Source of the DNA: Tenrec ecaudatus
Lineage: Eukaryota; Chordata; Mammalia; Afrosoricida; Tenrecidae
Assembly: GCF_050624435.1 (NCBI RefSeq)
Contig: NC_134536.1
Coordinates: 130,602,758 to 130,666,757 of the forward strand
DNA: 64,000 nucleotides
Direction of reading: 5' to 3'
Shown: one piece after another, positions 23,440-35,493 of the stretch
Numbering within the stretch: the stretch's first letter is position 1
How the letters are laid out: every line of letters begins with the position of its first letter
Notes under the pieces: model-generated
Told to the model about the DNA's origin: nothing
The model's database searches: none
Seen by the model: only the letters and a program-made list of their open reading frames with translations
Made by a program: the position numbers and the translations under genes

Positions 23440-24110
23440 AGTTATCTGCTGTATCATTCTTCAAGAGATGGAATTTAATTCCTTTCCCCTTGAGTGTGGG
23501 CTGGATCAAGCGATTAGCTTCTAATCAGTAGAATATGGCAGATGTAATGGTTTGTGAAGAGCCCTGGAAGTGCAGTGGGGTTATGCTTTGGGCTTCTAAC
23601 TTCAAGGTCAGCAGTTCAAAACCATTCACCACTGTGTGAGAGAAAGATGAGGCTTTCTACTCCAATAGAGACACAGTCTTGAACCCACATGGGCAGTTCT
23701 AGCTTGCCCCATAGGGCCGCTATGAGTTGGAATCCACAGCAGTGAGGATGCTATGTGACCTTGGAGACGACATACTAAGATGCATTGTGACTTCATCCTT
23801 GCTCTCTTTTGGATGATTTATTCTGGGCAAGTTAGCTTCCAAATCATGAGGAAGGGCCCATGTGCCAAAGGATGGGGGCTTCACTCCATCAACCATGTGA
23901 ATGAGCCAATTTGGAAGTCACTCCTTCAGCCACTGTCAAATCTTTGGATGACTGTAATTCTTGGTGACAGCCTCCCTACATTCACCTGAGGCATCCTGAT
24001 CCAGAACCACTCAACTAAGATGTTCCTAATTTAGGACCCCAGGAACTGTGACATAATAAAGATCTGTTGCCCGTTCTTTTGGGCTTCTGAGTGTGGGGAG
24101 TGATTCATTA
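23440..24110 (+). repeat. Old LTR-like element split by an AfroSINE
   Basis: The wording 'agagatggaatttaattcc', 'gggctggatcaagcgattag', 'gtagaatatggcagatgtaa', then after the SINE 'tatgtgaccttggagacgac', 'ccatgtgaatgagccaattt', 'ataataaagatctgttgccc' resembles ancient mammalian ERVL-type LTRs, with an AATAAA signal at about 24054-24059. Class not certain. Confidence 0.45.
23558..23757 (+). repeat. AfroSINE, sense, nested in an old LTR
   Basis: 'gccctggaagtgcagtgggg', 'ggtcagcagttcaaaaccat', 'gagaaagatgaggctttcta', 'cacatgggcagttctagctt', 'gctatgagttggaatccaca'. All SINE landmarks are in order. Confidence 0.85.
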
Positions 24111-24814
24111 CACAGCTTTCAATGACTCGGGAGGAAAGCCACAAGGGTTGTTCCTCCCTCCACGCAAGAGGAAGGACGAATGACAGGTCACGTCATCTTT
24201 CCAATGAGATGAACTTGGACTGTTCACCACTGCATTGAACCGTGTGGCCTTTGGAGACTGTGACCAGATGGATCAGGGAGCGACACAAAGAAAGGTCTGA
24301 CTGGAGTGGGTTCAAAAGGGAACAGAAAGAGAAGTACTTGTGCTGCAGGTGGAGAGTGTGTCAAAACCTTTTCAGGAGGTTTTGCTGTAAAGGATAATAG
24401 AATGACGGAGCTGGAAGTGCTGAGGGCCAAGAGGGAGTCTTTGTGGTAGAATAAGTACATTCTCATTGTCATGACCCAGGAGAGAGGAGGGGGCAAGAGA
24501 AGAGAAGAGAAAGAATTTCTGGAACCTTGTTCTTGTGTAGGCAAGAGATGGGATGAGGGTGAGCCTTAGACAAAGGCTGGGAGAGCTCATCAGAGGGACA
24601 GGAAGAAGTGAATACATGGGAAAGGGACAGACACTTTCCCACGTGTTTGTTTTTGTCAGTGAGCTAGGAAGCAAGAACACCAGCTGAACTCTAGGCGACA
24701 GAGAAGGAAGCGTTGGGGTTTGAGGAGGCAGAGGATGGTGTAAACTAGAGGTCCAGAATGGAGCGGGAAGTGTAATAAGATTTCCCAGCAATCTCGGGGG
24801 CATACTTTACATTG
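24111..24814. other. Non-coding stretch, no gene seen
   Basis: Purine-rich on the plus strand. The frame at 24372-24803 on the minus strand (143 codons) is Pro/Ser/Leu-rich because of base composition and has no recognisable domain. Confidence 0.5.
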
Positions 24815-26365
24815 TTGTTGTTGTTGTTGTTAGGTGCCTTTAGTCTAGTGCCTGACTCATAGTGACCCTACGTACCACAGAGCAAAACCCCACCTGGTCC
24901 TGCCACATCCTCACCTGATTATTATGCTTGAGCTGTCGTTGCAGTGACTGCGTCCAGTCATCTCATCAAGGGCCTTGCTCTTTTTCATTGCGCCTCCACT
25001 TTGTCAAACATGATGTCCCTCTCCAGGGCTCTCCCAATAACAGGTCCAAAGTATGTGCGACAAATCCACACCATCCTCGCCACTAAGGAGCATTCTGTTT
25101 CTTCTTCTTCCAAGCCAGATCTGTTTATTCTTTCGGCATCCCATGATACTTGAAATATTCTTTGTCAACTCTGTAGTTCAAATGCATTCATTTTTCTTGA
25201 GTCTTCGTCAATGTCCAATTGGAGGGGATTGAAAAGGTCATGGCTTGGGCTAGGCACTTCTTAGTCCTCAAAGTAACACTCTTGCTTACTGGTCCAGTGG
25301 TGAGGATTTGGGTCTTCCTTCCATTGAGGTGTACTCCTTACTGAAGGCTGCAATCCCTGATCTCCATCAGCAAGTGCTTTAAGTCCTCCTTACTCTCAGA
25401 AAGCAAGGCGGTGCCATCTGCATATCTCAGGTTATTAATAAGCCTTTTTCTAATCTTGGCACCAAATCCTTCTTCCCATAACCCAGACTCTGATTATTTG
25501 TTCAACATATCGATGGAATAACGCACCGTTTTCGGATCTTTAAACCATGCAACATTCCCTTTTTCTGTTTATGCCACTGCCTCTTGATCCATGTACAAGT
25601 TCCACACGAGCAAGTGTTCCAGATTTCCCATTATTCTTACGGTTTTTCATAGTTTGTTAAAGTTCACACAGTCAAATGTCTTTGCATACGCAAGAAAACA
25701 CAAGTAAAGGTCTTTCTGATAGTCTTGGCTTTGAGCCATGACCCAGCTGACATCAGCAACGATATCCCTTATTCCATGTCCTCTTCTGAATCCAGCCTGA
25801 ACTTCTGGCTGGATGTAATGAATTATTGTCAATGTAATGCTGCAACTAATGTTGGATAATGTTCAGTAAAATTCTACGTGCATGTGATATCAATGATATT
25901 GTTCTCTAGCCTGTGCATTCTTTTCGTTGCCTTTCTTTGGAATGGGCACAAATATGGATCTCTTCCAGTCAGTTGGCCAAGTAGCTGTCCTCCAAATGGT
26001 CTGACAGATGAGGAAATGCTTCACCAGCTTGTTGAAACATTCCAGTTCCTGGATCCTTGATTTTTGCTAGGCTGTCAGTGCAGCGGGACTTCTTCCTCCA
26101 GTACATTGTTCTTGCTCAGCTGCAACCTCTTGAAATGGTTAAACGGTGGCTCGTTCTTGTTGGCGCAGCGACTCTGTATATTCTTCCTATCTTCTTTTGA
26201 TGCTTGCTGCATCATTTGGTATGTTTTCCATAGAATATTTCAATATGACAACTGAAGGCTTACATGGTTTTTTCTTTAGTTCTTTCCATTTGAGATGCTG
26301 GGCGTGTTCTTCCTTGTTGGGTTGATACCTCTCGGACTTGAAACATTTCATAGAAGAGTGTTGTC
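24815..26365 (-). pseudogene. RTE-clade LINE, RT domain to (AAC)n tail, decayed
   Basis: Antisense RTE LINE. The 3' end is the (GTT)n run at 24815-24834, which is (AAC)n in sense. Reading on the minus strand at 25832-25650, the RT region shows 'EVQAGFRRGHGIRDIVAD', 'SWVMAQSQDYQKDLYLCF' and 'AYAKTFDCVNFNKL', the hallmark RTE/BovB fingers-palm motifs (typical forms QAGFRKGRGTRD and YAKAFDCVDHNKL). Upstream parts reach about 26365. Frameshifts and stops make it inactive. Confidence 0.88.
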
Positions 26366-26389
26366 TCTCAGTTGTCATCAATCCCGTTC

Positions 26390-26570
26390 TGCCTCCTGGC
26401 GAGCCTATGCCTGTGGAGTGGAACTGCTCCATAGGGGTGTCAAGGCTGGGCTATTTCAGAAGCAGGTGGCCAATCCAGTCTGACGAGGAGCCTCGGGGAG
26501 AGTTCAAACTGCCAGCACGTTGGCTAGTAGTTGAGCTCTTCCCCACTTGTGCCACCTGGGCGCCCCTCCT
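26390..26570 (-). repeat. AfroSINE, antisense
   Basis: Reverse of the SINE: 'ggagtggaactgctccatag', 'cagaagcaggtggccaatcc', 'gagttcaaactgccagcacg', then 'cttgtgccacctgggcgccc' at the tRNA-like head. Confidence 0.8.
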
Positions 26571-26574
26571 TACC

Positions 26575-26665
26575 TGTTAACTCACTGCCATGGAGTTGAT
26601 TCTGACTCATAGCAAGCCCATAGGATGGGCTAGAGCTGCCTCTGTGGGTTTCCGTATATGTTAGA
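26575..26665 (-). repeat. AfroSINE 3' fragment, antisense
   Basis: 'aactcactgccatggagttg', 'attctgactcatagcaagcc' and 'tgcctctgtgggtttccgta' are the reverse of the AfroSINE 3' half. It sits next to another SINE copy. Confidence 0.75.
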
Positions 26666-26965
26666 GGTTGTATTTTTAAAGCGAAGCAATTCGTCATGAC
26701 GCTTGCTTTTCTCCCACCCTGTTCTGCTTCCCTGGATGCAGGCACAGGTTGCGTGGAAAGCTGGACTCAACCAGGGTTGGAGTTTTGCCAGGAGAGCTCA
26801 GGGAAAGGGGCGAAGTTAAGGCTATGTGCTGAAGAGTGAGTCCCACGAGGGTCTTGGGTTTTGGAAGAGGAAAGCACACGTGAGGTGAGAGGAAAGAGAA
26901 GAGGCGAGCTCAGTGGCTTATAGGCCCCGTGGTGTTGCCAAAGCACTATGATCAGGTTGATTGGA

Positions 26966-27005
26966 TTGAACGAGGGAGGGAGAGGGAGGGAGGGAGGGAG
27001 GGAGG

Positions 27006-27079
<74 letters not shown>
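26966..27079. repeat. Compound (GGGA)n-(GA)n microsatellite
   Basis: About nine GGGA/GGGAG units followed by a near-perfect (GA) run of about 70 bases. It produces spurious Arg-Glu and Leu-Ser frames on the two strands. Confidence 0.95.
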
Positions 27080-27081
<2 letters not shown>

Positions 27082-27106
27082 ATTATAGAGGGGAGCTGCC
27101 ATTCTT

Positions 27107-27254
27107 TTTTTTTCTGTGAAGAAATGTTTTATATAAATCATTTTATTGGGGCTCATACAACTCTTATCACAATCCACACACGCATCAATTGTGTAATGCA
27201 CGCTCATACATTCATTGCCCTCGTCATTCTCAAAACTCGTTTTCCGCTTGGGTT
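27107..27254 (-). mobile_element. Short L1 3' end insertion with 12-bp target duplication
   Basis: About 148 bp of antisense L1 terminus ('cattttattggggctcatac', 'cttatcacaatccacac') flanked by GCTGCCATTCTT at 27095-27106 and 27255-27266. Strong 5' truncation, typical target-primed reverse transcription. Confidence 0.9.
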
Positions 27255-27266
27255 GCTGCCATTCTT

Positions 27267-29230
27267 ATTGACCATTTGGTTGGATGGCTGAGCCAGGGTA
27301 GAGGTCAAGACCACTGGGGGAGAGGACAAGGAGCTGAGAGATGAACGGTTGGGAAGGATCATCTACAAACCTCCTAGACCTCGAAGTCACCGAGGATCAC
27401 AGCTTGAGTCACGAGAGTGACTGCGAGCCAACGGCTGAGACCCAAGAGGAAGGTGGAAGAGCGTCTTAGGTTGCCTAAGGTCTTCAATGACGACGGCGGT
27501 CTATGGTATCGTTTGACGTGGCGGTTTTCTCAGGGGGTAGGATGTTAAGAACCAGGAGGACACCAGCTCCACCTTCGGGTGCGCAGGTATGAGTGAGGCA
27601 AGGGAGATCAAGGAGCCCCTACTTGAGAAGAGCTACCCAGGAAGCAGCATCCTTAGGAGAGGCGGATTTCTGTGAGAGTGAGAAGTGACGCTCAGAGAGG
27701 ATAAGAAGATAGGGTCTTGTGCTCATGGCTGTACATTTCAGGTGGGGAAACAGAGCAACAAGGTTGATGGGTTTGGGGAAGAGGGGAGGATGGGGTTCGT
27801 GTAATCAATTTATACGGTTTTGTAGGATTCCTTGGCTGACGCACATGCCTTGTGCTCAGCTACCAACCTGTAGGCTGGCAGACTGAACCCACCAGGGCTC
27901 CACGTGGTGCCAGGGAAGAAAGTCCTGGTGATCCACTTCTATCAAGATGACAGCCCAGAAAGCCCTGCAGCATCCTCCTGAATTCTAGAGTTCCATGCAC
28001 GGCTTCCTTGATTGTGTCTGCAGTGTGTTCCGTCTCGCTCTCAGTTTACTGAAGGCATCTGGGGATCATTCTTCTGAAGTCCCCCTCAGGCAGCTCCATG
28101 GCCAGTGCTTCCTCAATAGGGTTCTGTCTCTGTAGTCTGGTCACCTATGGGGCCACTCTTATCTTGTTTGTTTGTTTTTCACCGGAGCTCACGTTGTCTG
28201 CTGGCGTTGAGAAATTGTACAGCTAAGAACGTGCTGGGGAGCATTTTGGCTCTGGCACACATGAGATCATCACGGACCAGAACGAACTCGATGGCAATGG
28301 GTTTTTTTTTTCTTAAGTAAGATCTGATTGAGCTACGATTCCAGTTAGCGATGTGAGCGTGGTGTCTTTGGCATCTCGTAGTGACGGGAGGAATAAAGAT
28401 GAAAGCCTGGAAGGATTGATCTGAGGAGCTCAGAACTGACCGTTGGGTGATGGTGAGGGGGAGCCAGGAGTCTTCACAGGAGCAAGTAGAGAGCTGAGTT
28501 CTCTCTATCTTCCATCCCACAGTGGTGGGTATACGGGGGGCAGTACGATGGGAAGCCCCAGGTCCATCTTCCCTCTGGCTAAGGCGGTGTGGAAGCTGAG
28601 CGAGCTAAACAGCAGGAATTGAATAAAAATTGTATAAACCCTCGAGGAGGAAGGAAGCCATAGAATTTTTGAAGCTGGGTAGTAACTGGATGACCTCACA
28701 GACCCGAGAAAGGCCGAGCTAAGGCCTGAAGCTTGGTGGAAGGAGACGTGGAAGACCACTTTAAACTGAGAACCTGAAGAATAGCCTGGGCCATGTCTGC
28801 TCTCCTCCAGCTGCAGCAAGGGGAAGGAGAGTCCAGCTTCCTCTCTGCTTCTGGATGATTCCCACAAGGCCGACTCAGACGTGCCTCCCCCGTTCCCCTT
28901 CATTTACCCCCTTTGGAGACTATCCGTCCCTCCCATGGCACCCTGCTTCTCCCCTGGGCGCAGTGACCATTGCAGGGGCCCCAAACAGCTCAGACCGTAC
29001 TCATGATCATGTCGGTTTAGCAGGGAAGTTAAAAGTCAGGATACATTTCTTTTGTCCGCAGCAGCGCTGGTCAGCCAGGCTGGCAAGCACATCTCTGTAC
29101 GGTACTCCGTCTCAGTCCATGGGCTCGATCTGATGGTTTCCTCGTGGTCCACTGCGCTGCCCCTTGGTCCCGCTGCTGTGGCCTCTGGTGCCCTTGCCAC
29201 TTCAGGTAGGAATTTTGCATGTGTTGTGTT
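27267..29230. other. Non-coding stretch with one SINE, no gene seen
   Basis: About 2 kb without recognised genes apart from the SINE at 27828-27985. Frames at 28179-28520 and 28505-28903 on the minus strand lack known domains. Confidence 0.45.
27828..27985 (+). repeat. Diverged AfroSINE, sense
   Basis: 'ttccttggctgacgcacatg', 'ctgtaggctggcagactgaa', 'cccaccagggctccac', then 'gggaagaaagtcctggtgat'. The tRNA-like head is worn but in order. Confidence 0.5.
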
Positions 29231-29240
29231 GATGGCTCTT

Positions 29241-30320
29241 CTTTCTTTTCTTTTTTTAAAAAAATCATTTTATTGGGGGCTCATACAACTCTTATCACAA
29301 TCCATGCATACATCAATTGTGTAAAGCACATTTGTACATGCATTGCTCTCATCATTCTCAAAACATTTGCTCTCCACTTAAGCCCCTGGCATCAGCTCTT
29401 CACCCCCCCTCTTCTTGCTCCTCCATCCCTCATGAACCCTTGATAATTTATAAATTATTATTTTGTCATATTTTACACGATCCAACATCTCCCTTCACCC
29501 ACTTTTCTATTGTCCATCCCCCAGGGAGGAAATTATATGTAGATCCTTGTAATCAGTTCCCCTTTTCCACCCTACTCTTTCTCCACCCTCCTCCTGGTAT
29601 CACCGCTCTCACCACTGCTCCTGAAGGGATAATCCGCCTTGGATTCCCTGTGTTTACAGTACCTATCTGTACCACTATACATCCTCTGATCTAGCCAGAT
29701 TTGTAAGGTAGAATTGGGATCATGATAGTGGGTGGGGGTGGGGGGAAGAAGCATTTAGGAACTAGAGGAAAGTTGTCTGTTTCATTGTTGCTATACTGCA
29801 CCCTGACTGGCTGGTCTCCTCCCTGCAACCCTTCCGTGAGGGGATGTCCTACAGCTGGCCTTTGGGTCTCTATTCCATACTCCCCTTAATCACAAAGATA
29901 TGCTTTTTTGTTCTGATGATGCCTGATATCTGATCCCTTCAACACCTCATGATCACACAGGCTGGTGTGCTTCTTCCATGAGGGCTTTGTTGCTTCTGAG
30001 CTAGATGGCTGCTTGTTTACCTTCAAGCCTTTAAGACCCCAGATGCTATATCTTTTGATAGCCAGGCACCATCAACTTTCTTTATCACACTTGCTTATGC
30101 ACCCGCTTTGTCTTCAGTGATCGTGTCAGGATGGTGAGCATCATGAAATGCCAGTTTAATAGAACTAAGTGTTCTTGCATTGAGGGAGTACTTGAGCAGT
30201 GTCCTAATGTCCATCTGCTACCTTAATACCAAACCTATACATTTATGCACATAGATCTATTTCCACATCCTCATATATAAATACATTTACATATGTACAT
30301 GCCTTCTTTTAGAGCTGTGT
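29241..30320 (-). repeat. L1 long 3' UTR, antisense, with imperfect target duplication
   Basis: Antisense L1 from the terminus ('atcattttattgggggctca') back to 'ctttatttacatatgtac' style sequence near 30300. The flanks GATGGCTCTTCTT (29231-29243) and GATGACTCTTATT (30322-30334) are similar with two differences and may be the target duplication. Confidence 0.8.
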
Positions 30321-30415
30321 AGATGACTCTTATTCTTGATGGCCACAAGATTTCCTGTTCCTGCATCTGAGATGATTCACTCTTATACCCAACAGAGTGG
30401 CAAACCCGAACAATC

Positions 30416-30423
30416 CCCTAGTT
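30416..30423. repeat. Left 8-bp target duplication of the SPIN-type hAT MITE
   Basis: CCCTAGTT directly before CAGTGGTTCTCAACC. The identical 8 bases follow the element at 30616-30623. Eight base pairs is the hAT duplication length. Confidence 0.95.
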
Positions 30424-30615
30424 CAGTGGTTCTCAACCTTCCCAATGCCGCAACCCTTTCATACAGTTCCTCTTGTGGTGGTGACCCCCAACTATAACAT
30501 TATTTTCATTGCTACTTCATCACTGTCATGTTGCTACTGTTATGAATTGGGCGACCCCTGTGAAAGGGTTGTTTGACCCCCAAAGGGGTCGGGACCCCCA
30601 GGTTGAGAACCGCTG
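30424..30615 (+). mobile_element. SPIN-type hAT MITE, 192 bp, complete
   Basis: Non-autonomous hAT transposon. It starts CAGTGGTTCTCAACC and ends GGTTGAGAACCGCTG, which are inverted terminal repeats of about 15 bp, with subterminal palindromic 'aaagggg.cg.gaccccc' segments. From memory these ends and the internal 'acagttcctcttgtggtggt' wording match the SPACE INVADERS (SPIN) family and its rodent derivatives. SPIN is known for patchy horizontal transfer among tetrapods, including a tenrec lineage. It encodes no transposase. The flanking 8-bp duplication is perfect, so both ends are intact. Confidence 0.93.
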
Positions 30616-30623
30616 CCCTAGTT

Positions 30624-31596
30624 AGCGTCTCTTCCTCTTATTTACATACTCCCGCCCCTTCACTGGGTAGGAGTTACAAGACCATGAATATAAGAGTCAA
30701 AGGTGGCAGTTTCACTTCACCCCAGAATTCCAGGAGGACTAGCCCTTGGACTTGGCACCAGCATCCCTGAAGGCAGCATAGCAGTGAGTCTAGGAGCTCA
30801 AGGACAAGTTGAACGTCTCTCTAAGTAGCAGTTAGACTCTTCAAGTAGCTGGTAGACTCGGAGATTCTCTGTTTCCGCGAAATCTCACCATGGTTCAGCT
30901 GCCCACATCCTTCCTCCTTTCTCCCTCCTCTCACACCCCCACACAGAGAACTCGCGGGTCAGCTTCTGGAGAATGAACACAAGCTCCCACAAGCCACCCA
31001 GCTCGTCCCGTCCACGCAGTGTGTGAGGGCTCGCTCTTCAGGGCAGATGGGCTGTGGAGAGCAGGAGGGTGTTCCTCAAGGCTTTCGGGAAAGGGGAAAG
31101 CAAAGGCCCTTTGAGGACGCAGAACATGCACAGAGCCGGGGCAAACAGACCCAAACACGCAAACCTTGACGATGTCAGAACTTTAACATGGTCGGCAGGA
31201 AGATCACAGCCCGAAATCAGACATCATGGTATCGAGGGAAAGAGCGCAAACAGACTCTTCAGAAATGTGAAAATATGAGCCCCCAAACGATAACACTCTG
31301 AGGGGAAGAATGAGGCTGTCAGGTGACGAGACTTTCCCAGAAAGTACAAGTAAAGACAAACAAGGGGAGAAAAGAGGGCAGACTTGGAGGCTCGAGGCTG
31401 AGGTCCAACATCAGGATACTAAGAATGTTAGACAGGCAAGACTCCCATGGACCTGGGCTAGAACCCAGAGACATCTCACCTGTGTCGAGGTACTTCCTGC
31501 CGAGGTTGTGTACAAAAAGGAGTTTACTTGCTTCCAGAGTTTACCTGCAGCCACCTTGGTGGTAGTCAGTACAACGTGGGGGAGGCATCGGACATG
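30624..31596. other. Non-coding stretch, no gene seen
   Basis: No recognised repeat or gene. Frames at 30931-31158 (minus) and 31310-31675 (plus) have no known domains. Confidence 0.5.
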
Positions 31597-32070
31597 TGTC
31601 TTAGACCAGGTTGACCAGAGAAACAAATCCAGAGACACTCGTGTGTATAAGAAAGAACTTTATATCAAGAAGTAATTATGCAGCAATAAAACATCCCAGC
31701 TCAGTCCAGATTAAATCCATAAGTTTGATATTAGCCCATAAGTCCAATATTAGCCCATGGGTTCCTCTTTAGACTCATGTAGCACATGCAATGATGCCGG
31801 ATGCAGGAAGATCACTGGTCTGTGGGCAGTAAGTCCTGTGGATCCAGTGGTGGTGGACGCATCGCCAGGGCTCTGGCTGCCATCAGCGTGGCTCCATGTG
31901 GCTTGTCAATAGGAATGTGTAGTGACCAGAGAGAGTTCCAAGAATCTTTATGAGAAGGCCGTGCCCACAAGGGGGGAGGGGGAGGAGCATCAGGCTGTAA
32001 CCTGCTTGACAGGTTAGGCCCAGCCCTTCATTCTTTTATCAAGTTGACATGAAATTGTCTAATGACCACG
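31597..32070 (+). repeat. Unclassified repeat family A, sense
   Basis: 'gtgtcttagaccaggttgac', 'cagagaaacaaatccagaga', 'aagaactttatatcaagaag', the core 'ctgtggatccagtggtggtg' and the end 'tcaagttgacatgaaattgt'. Lies downstream (3' side) of NCR2. Confidence 0.75.
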
Positions 32071-33569
32071 ACATGATACCAAGTGATGGCTGACTTTGGC
32101 AAGACATGGGCCCCAGTAATAACCTCGAAGTCCATTTCCTTTCCAGTGAAAGTACGCGGAGATGTTGTGGTGACGGGATGCGTACACAGTGGAGCTGCCG
32201 TTGGAAGATGGGGAAGGCAGAAGGCAGGGCACCAGGTAGGCGACTGGTCCAGTGGTCGGGTCCAGGTGCAGAAGACGGAGGCAAGGAGGGTGATCATGGT
32301 AGAGGTGGTTGGACAAGGGCAGAGGAAGAGAGGAACAGAGTAAGCCTGGGGGTGACCTGGGTGCTGGCTGAGCTGTGGGGCTAAGACACCAGGAGGAAGT
32401 GAGAAGATGGGGAAGAGGCACAGGTGCAGTTCTATTTGCTGAGAAAATGTTTCCTTGGGCTTTGGCTCCTAAGACAGGTGGAAGCTGACTCAGGTGGAAA
32501 TGCTCTAGGAGCCAGCAGGTGGTCTAGACTTTGGGGGGAAGCCAGAGAAGCTATCCCAAAGATGCCAACTGGGAATCCTCGACTCTGGGCTGAGGGAAGG
32601 CTGTTGCCAACGGCTGTGGGTCAGGTTCTGGGAGGCTTTGGCTTTCTCTCGGCAGGGACCCCAGAGTTCAGTGGTCAGAGAGGAAGGAGGTGGAACAGGA
32701 TAGAGGATGGGCGGGACCTTCAGGCTTCCTGCCTACTTCTAGTTTGTTGGAGGTGGGGGGGAGTCGAGGGAGAGAGGGAAAGAGGGAGAGAGGGAAAGAG
32801 GAAGGGGGAAGAGAAAGAGGAGGTGGTTGGGAACAGGAGGTGCTAGGAGAGAGAAATATAAGAAGAAAATCTAGAACCAATTCTTTTTCCTGAAGTCACC
32901 TTTTAGAGAAATCACAGAATGCCCACCCCCACTCCCCGTAAGCGATCCCGCCCATACGATCAGTGTCCTGCTTTGATATCCTCAGTAAGAGACCAGAGAT
33001 CAATGATTATTCAAAAGCAAGGATGAAACTATCCAAGGGCCGGGAGACTAGAGTACGGACAAAGGAACACACTGGACTCAATGACAGAGGACGTTGACCC
33101 CCTTGTGATCAAGTGACTAATGCCCTTGAGCAATCCGTGCGGAACTGTCAATCGATGGGAACGGAACTTGCTGGGCCAACTTTCACCAATATCCCAGTAA
33201 GACATCCAGAAGATCGAGAAGAAAACTAACTGTGGAAACTGAAAAGAGCCAATTACAACAAACGAACAGAACACACAGAAGGGAAGGAGGGGCGAATCAG
33301 AGGAGAGGCGAAGGGAAGGGAAAGGGGTGGTGAACAGAGACAACAGAGATAAGGAGAGACAGAGTTTGCCATCTCATTACTGAGGATTCCCCAAGGCTCT
33401 GTGCTGTAACCAGAGAGCCTCCCCAAGTTGTGGGTGACAGCTGGCCCTGAAAGGGGTGTGGCCTGCCACGACTGCGTGAACCTTCGAGATGGCTAGCATC
33501 TGTGAGGGTCTCAGTTGGAGAAATTGGCCAGCTCAACACCCCCACCCCCACCCCGCCGTTCCCGCCCAC
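32071..33569. other. Non-coding stretch downstream of NCR2
   Basis: Expected place for an NCR2 cytoplasmic-tail exon on the minus strand if the gene has one. I found no exon with an ITIM or an acidic tail here. A G/A-rich tract lies at 32750-32830. Frames on both strands lack known domains. Confidence 0.4.
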
Positions 33570-35444
33570 TCACAGGACAAGCAGGACAACCAGCCCCAAG
33601 AGCTTGACCGTGAGCTGTCCGCACAGCACGGCGATCAGGATGTTGGAGCTGAGGGAGCTGGGGTACCTGCGGAGAGGAGGGAGAAGGAGGCTGGAGTGGC
33701 AGCCTTCACGGAGGCCCCTGAGCAGATGTGGTCCTACCCAGACTCACTCTGAAAGGGCAGTGGTGGCAGACGAAGCATTGGGGGCCCTGCTGGTTGCTCC
33801 GATGGGGGCCAAACTGCTCGAGGTCTGTGCTGGGACCTGGTGCCAGGGCGTCCTGGAAAAGGCTGCCAGGCAAACACAGAGGGCTTGGTCAGTGGGGAGG
33901 GAGAGTGTACCAGGCTCCTGTGTATAGAAAGCTGGAGAGGGAAGAGGGCTGGGCTGGGAGCCATTGGGCCAGAGGGAGGTAGGACCTGGATTGTGAAGTC
34001 CCTGAGCTCAGGGAGCTCAGCGCTAGGCAGACCTGCCTGTGCCACCCTCGTGGTGCCCCAGGAAATGTTACTGAGTCCACGGGGTGGGCTCGGTGAGAGA
34101 GCCTGGAGGCCTGCGTCTCTCTCCAAGCATTCTCTCCCTCTCGCTGGGCCAGTTGTCTCCATCCCTCACTGTGGACCGAGTCTTGGTGTTCGCACCCCTT
34201 TCATCTCTGTGCCTGTAAGGTCTGTAGGGTCCCATCCCCATCCCTCCAGGGCCCTTTGGAAGGAGCCCTGGTGGTGCTGAGGGTGAGACACCGGGCTGCT
34301 AATGCTGGAGAGTTCAAAGCCAACCTGCTGCTCTGGGGAGCAAGAGGAGGCTGACTCATCTTTCAGAAGCCCCCTTTGGAGTCAGGACCAATGTCAGTGG
34401 GCTTGGTTTGGTGGAGTGCTATCTAGGGGAGGGGGCTCCTCATGGGATTTTTTTTTTCTCATGGGAAATTTTAAGGGCTGCTGGTCCAGTCTCTTCTGAT
34501 TCTGGGGCAGACCCCTTCCCTACCCCCAGAGACCCCAGGCTTCAACAGCCCAGGGAAGGGCTGTTGATTCTGAGATGTGTTGAGCTGTGGGGTGCCCACA
34601 TTCCCACCATACCATGGCCTTCCCAGTAAGACCCCAAACTCACCTGTGCTCAGCGTCCTGGGTGGAGTCTGCCGGGAGGTCTTGGCGGGAGCTACCAAAG
34701 AATAGACCATGACTATTGAGGGTGGGTGCTGGTGGGAAGGGGAACAGAAATGAGGTCAGCCCCAAGGTCAGGGGAGGACTGACTCTCAGTGCCCTTGGAT
34801 AAATATCAACACCCACTGGGGTCTAAGCAGAGAGGGCCCTCTTCCAGAGCTGGGGAAGGAAGCAAGGAGGGCTGGGAGAGGCACTGGAAGCCTCCAGGCC
34901 CAGGGCTGCCCCCCAAGCATGTGTGGGCACCGGGGCTATTCTTGCTGGGCAGTGCAGACAGCCGCAGTGACCAGGGACAATCTCTGTGCCCAAGGAGGGG
35001 AATCGTCTACACTAGCGGTGCTTGTGTGGGGTCAGCGCTGGTCCATGCATTGTTTGTCATCTGACCACATGGAGTCGCTGTGGTTAGGTCCTGGCTCACA
35101 GCAGCCTGGCGAGAGAGCGCAGAGCGGCCTCTGTGGGCTTTCCCAGGATGTCATCTTCGTAGGAGCAGATCGCCAGGCGTTGCTCCCGCTGAGCTGCCGG
35201 TCTTGCGATGAGCAGTGGAGCCCATAACCATCTGCACCAATCATCCAGGTGGGTCTAATGGCCTCCCAGGCATCTTTAAAAGCTAAGGACCTCTCCTGGC
35301 TGTAGTCTGGAGGCCAAGCCACACAACCAGCTTTTCCCAGCTCGGCAGATGAAGGGGGCCACGTGCCATGGCACATTGTGGCCTCTGCAACCTGGAGATC
35401 TGCCATCGTTTGTTTCCAGTAACACACCCAACACACACACACCC

Positions 35445-35493
<49 letters not shown>

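Noticed and set aside
25647-25832. RTE reverse transcriptase as an active gene
   Set aside because: Only a short open piece remains; stops and frameshifts surround it, so it is a decayed LINE.
26767-27291. Leu-Ser and Arg-Glu repeat frames
   Set aside because: Products of the (GGGA)n(GA)n tract.
32028-32297. ITIM-like 'TWYHVV' on the minus strand as an NCR2 tail
   Set aside because: It overlaps the end of a family A repeat, has no suitable splice acceptor context that I could see, and does not resemble known NCR2 tails.
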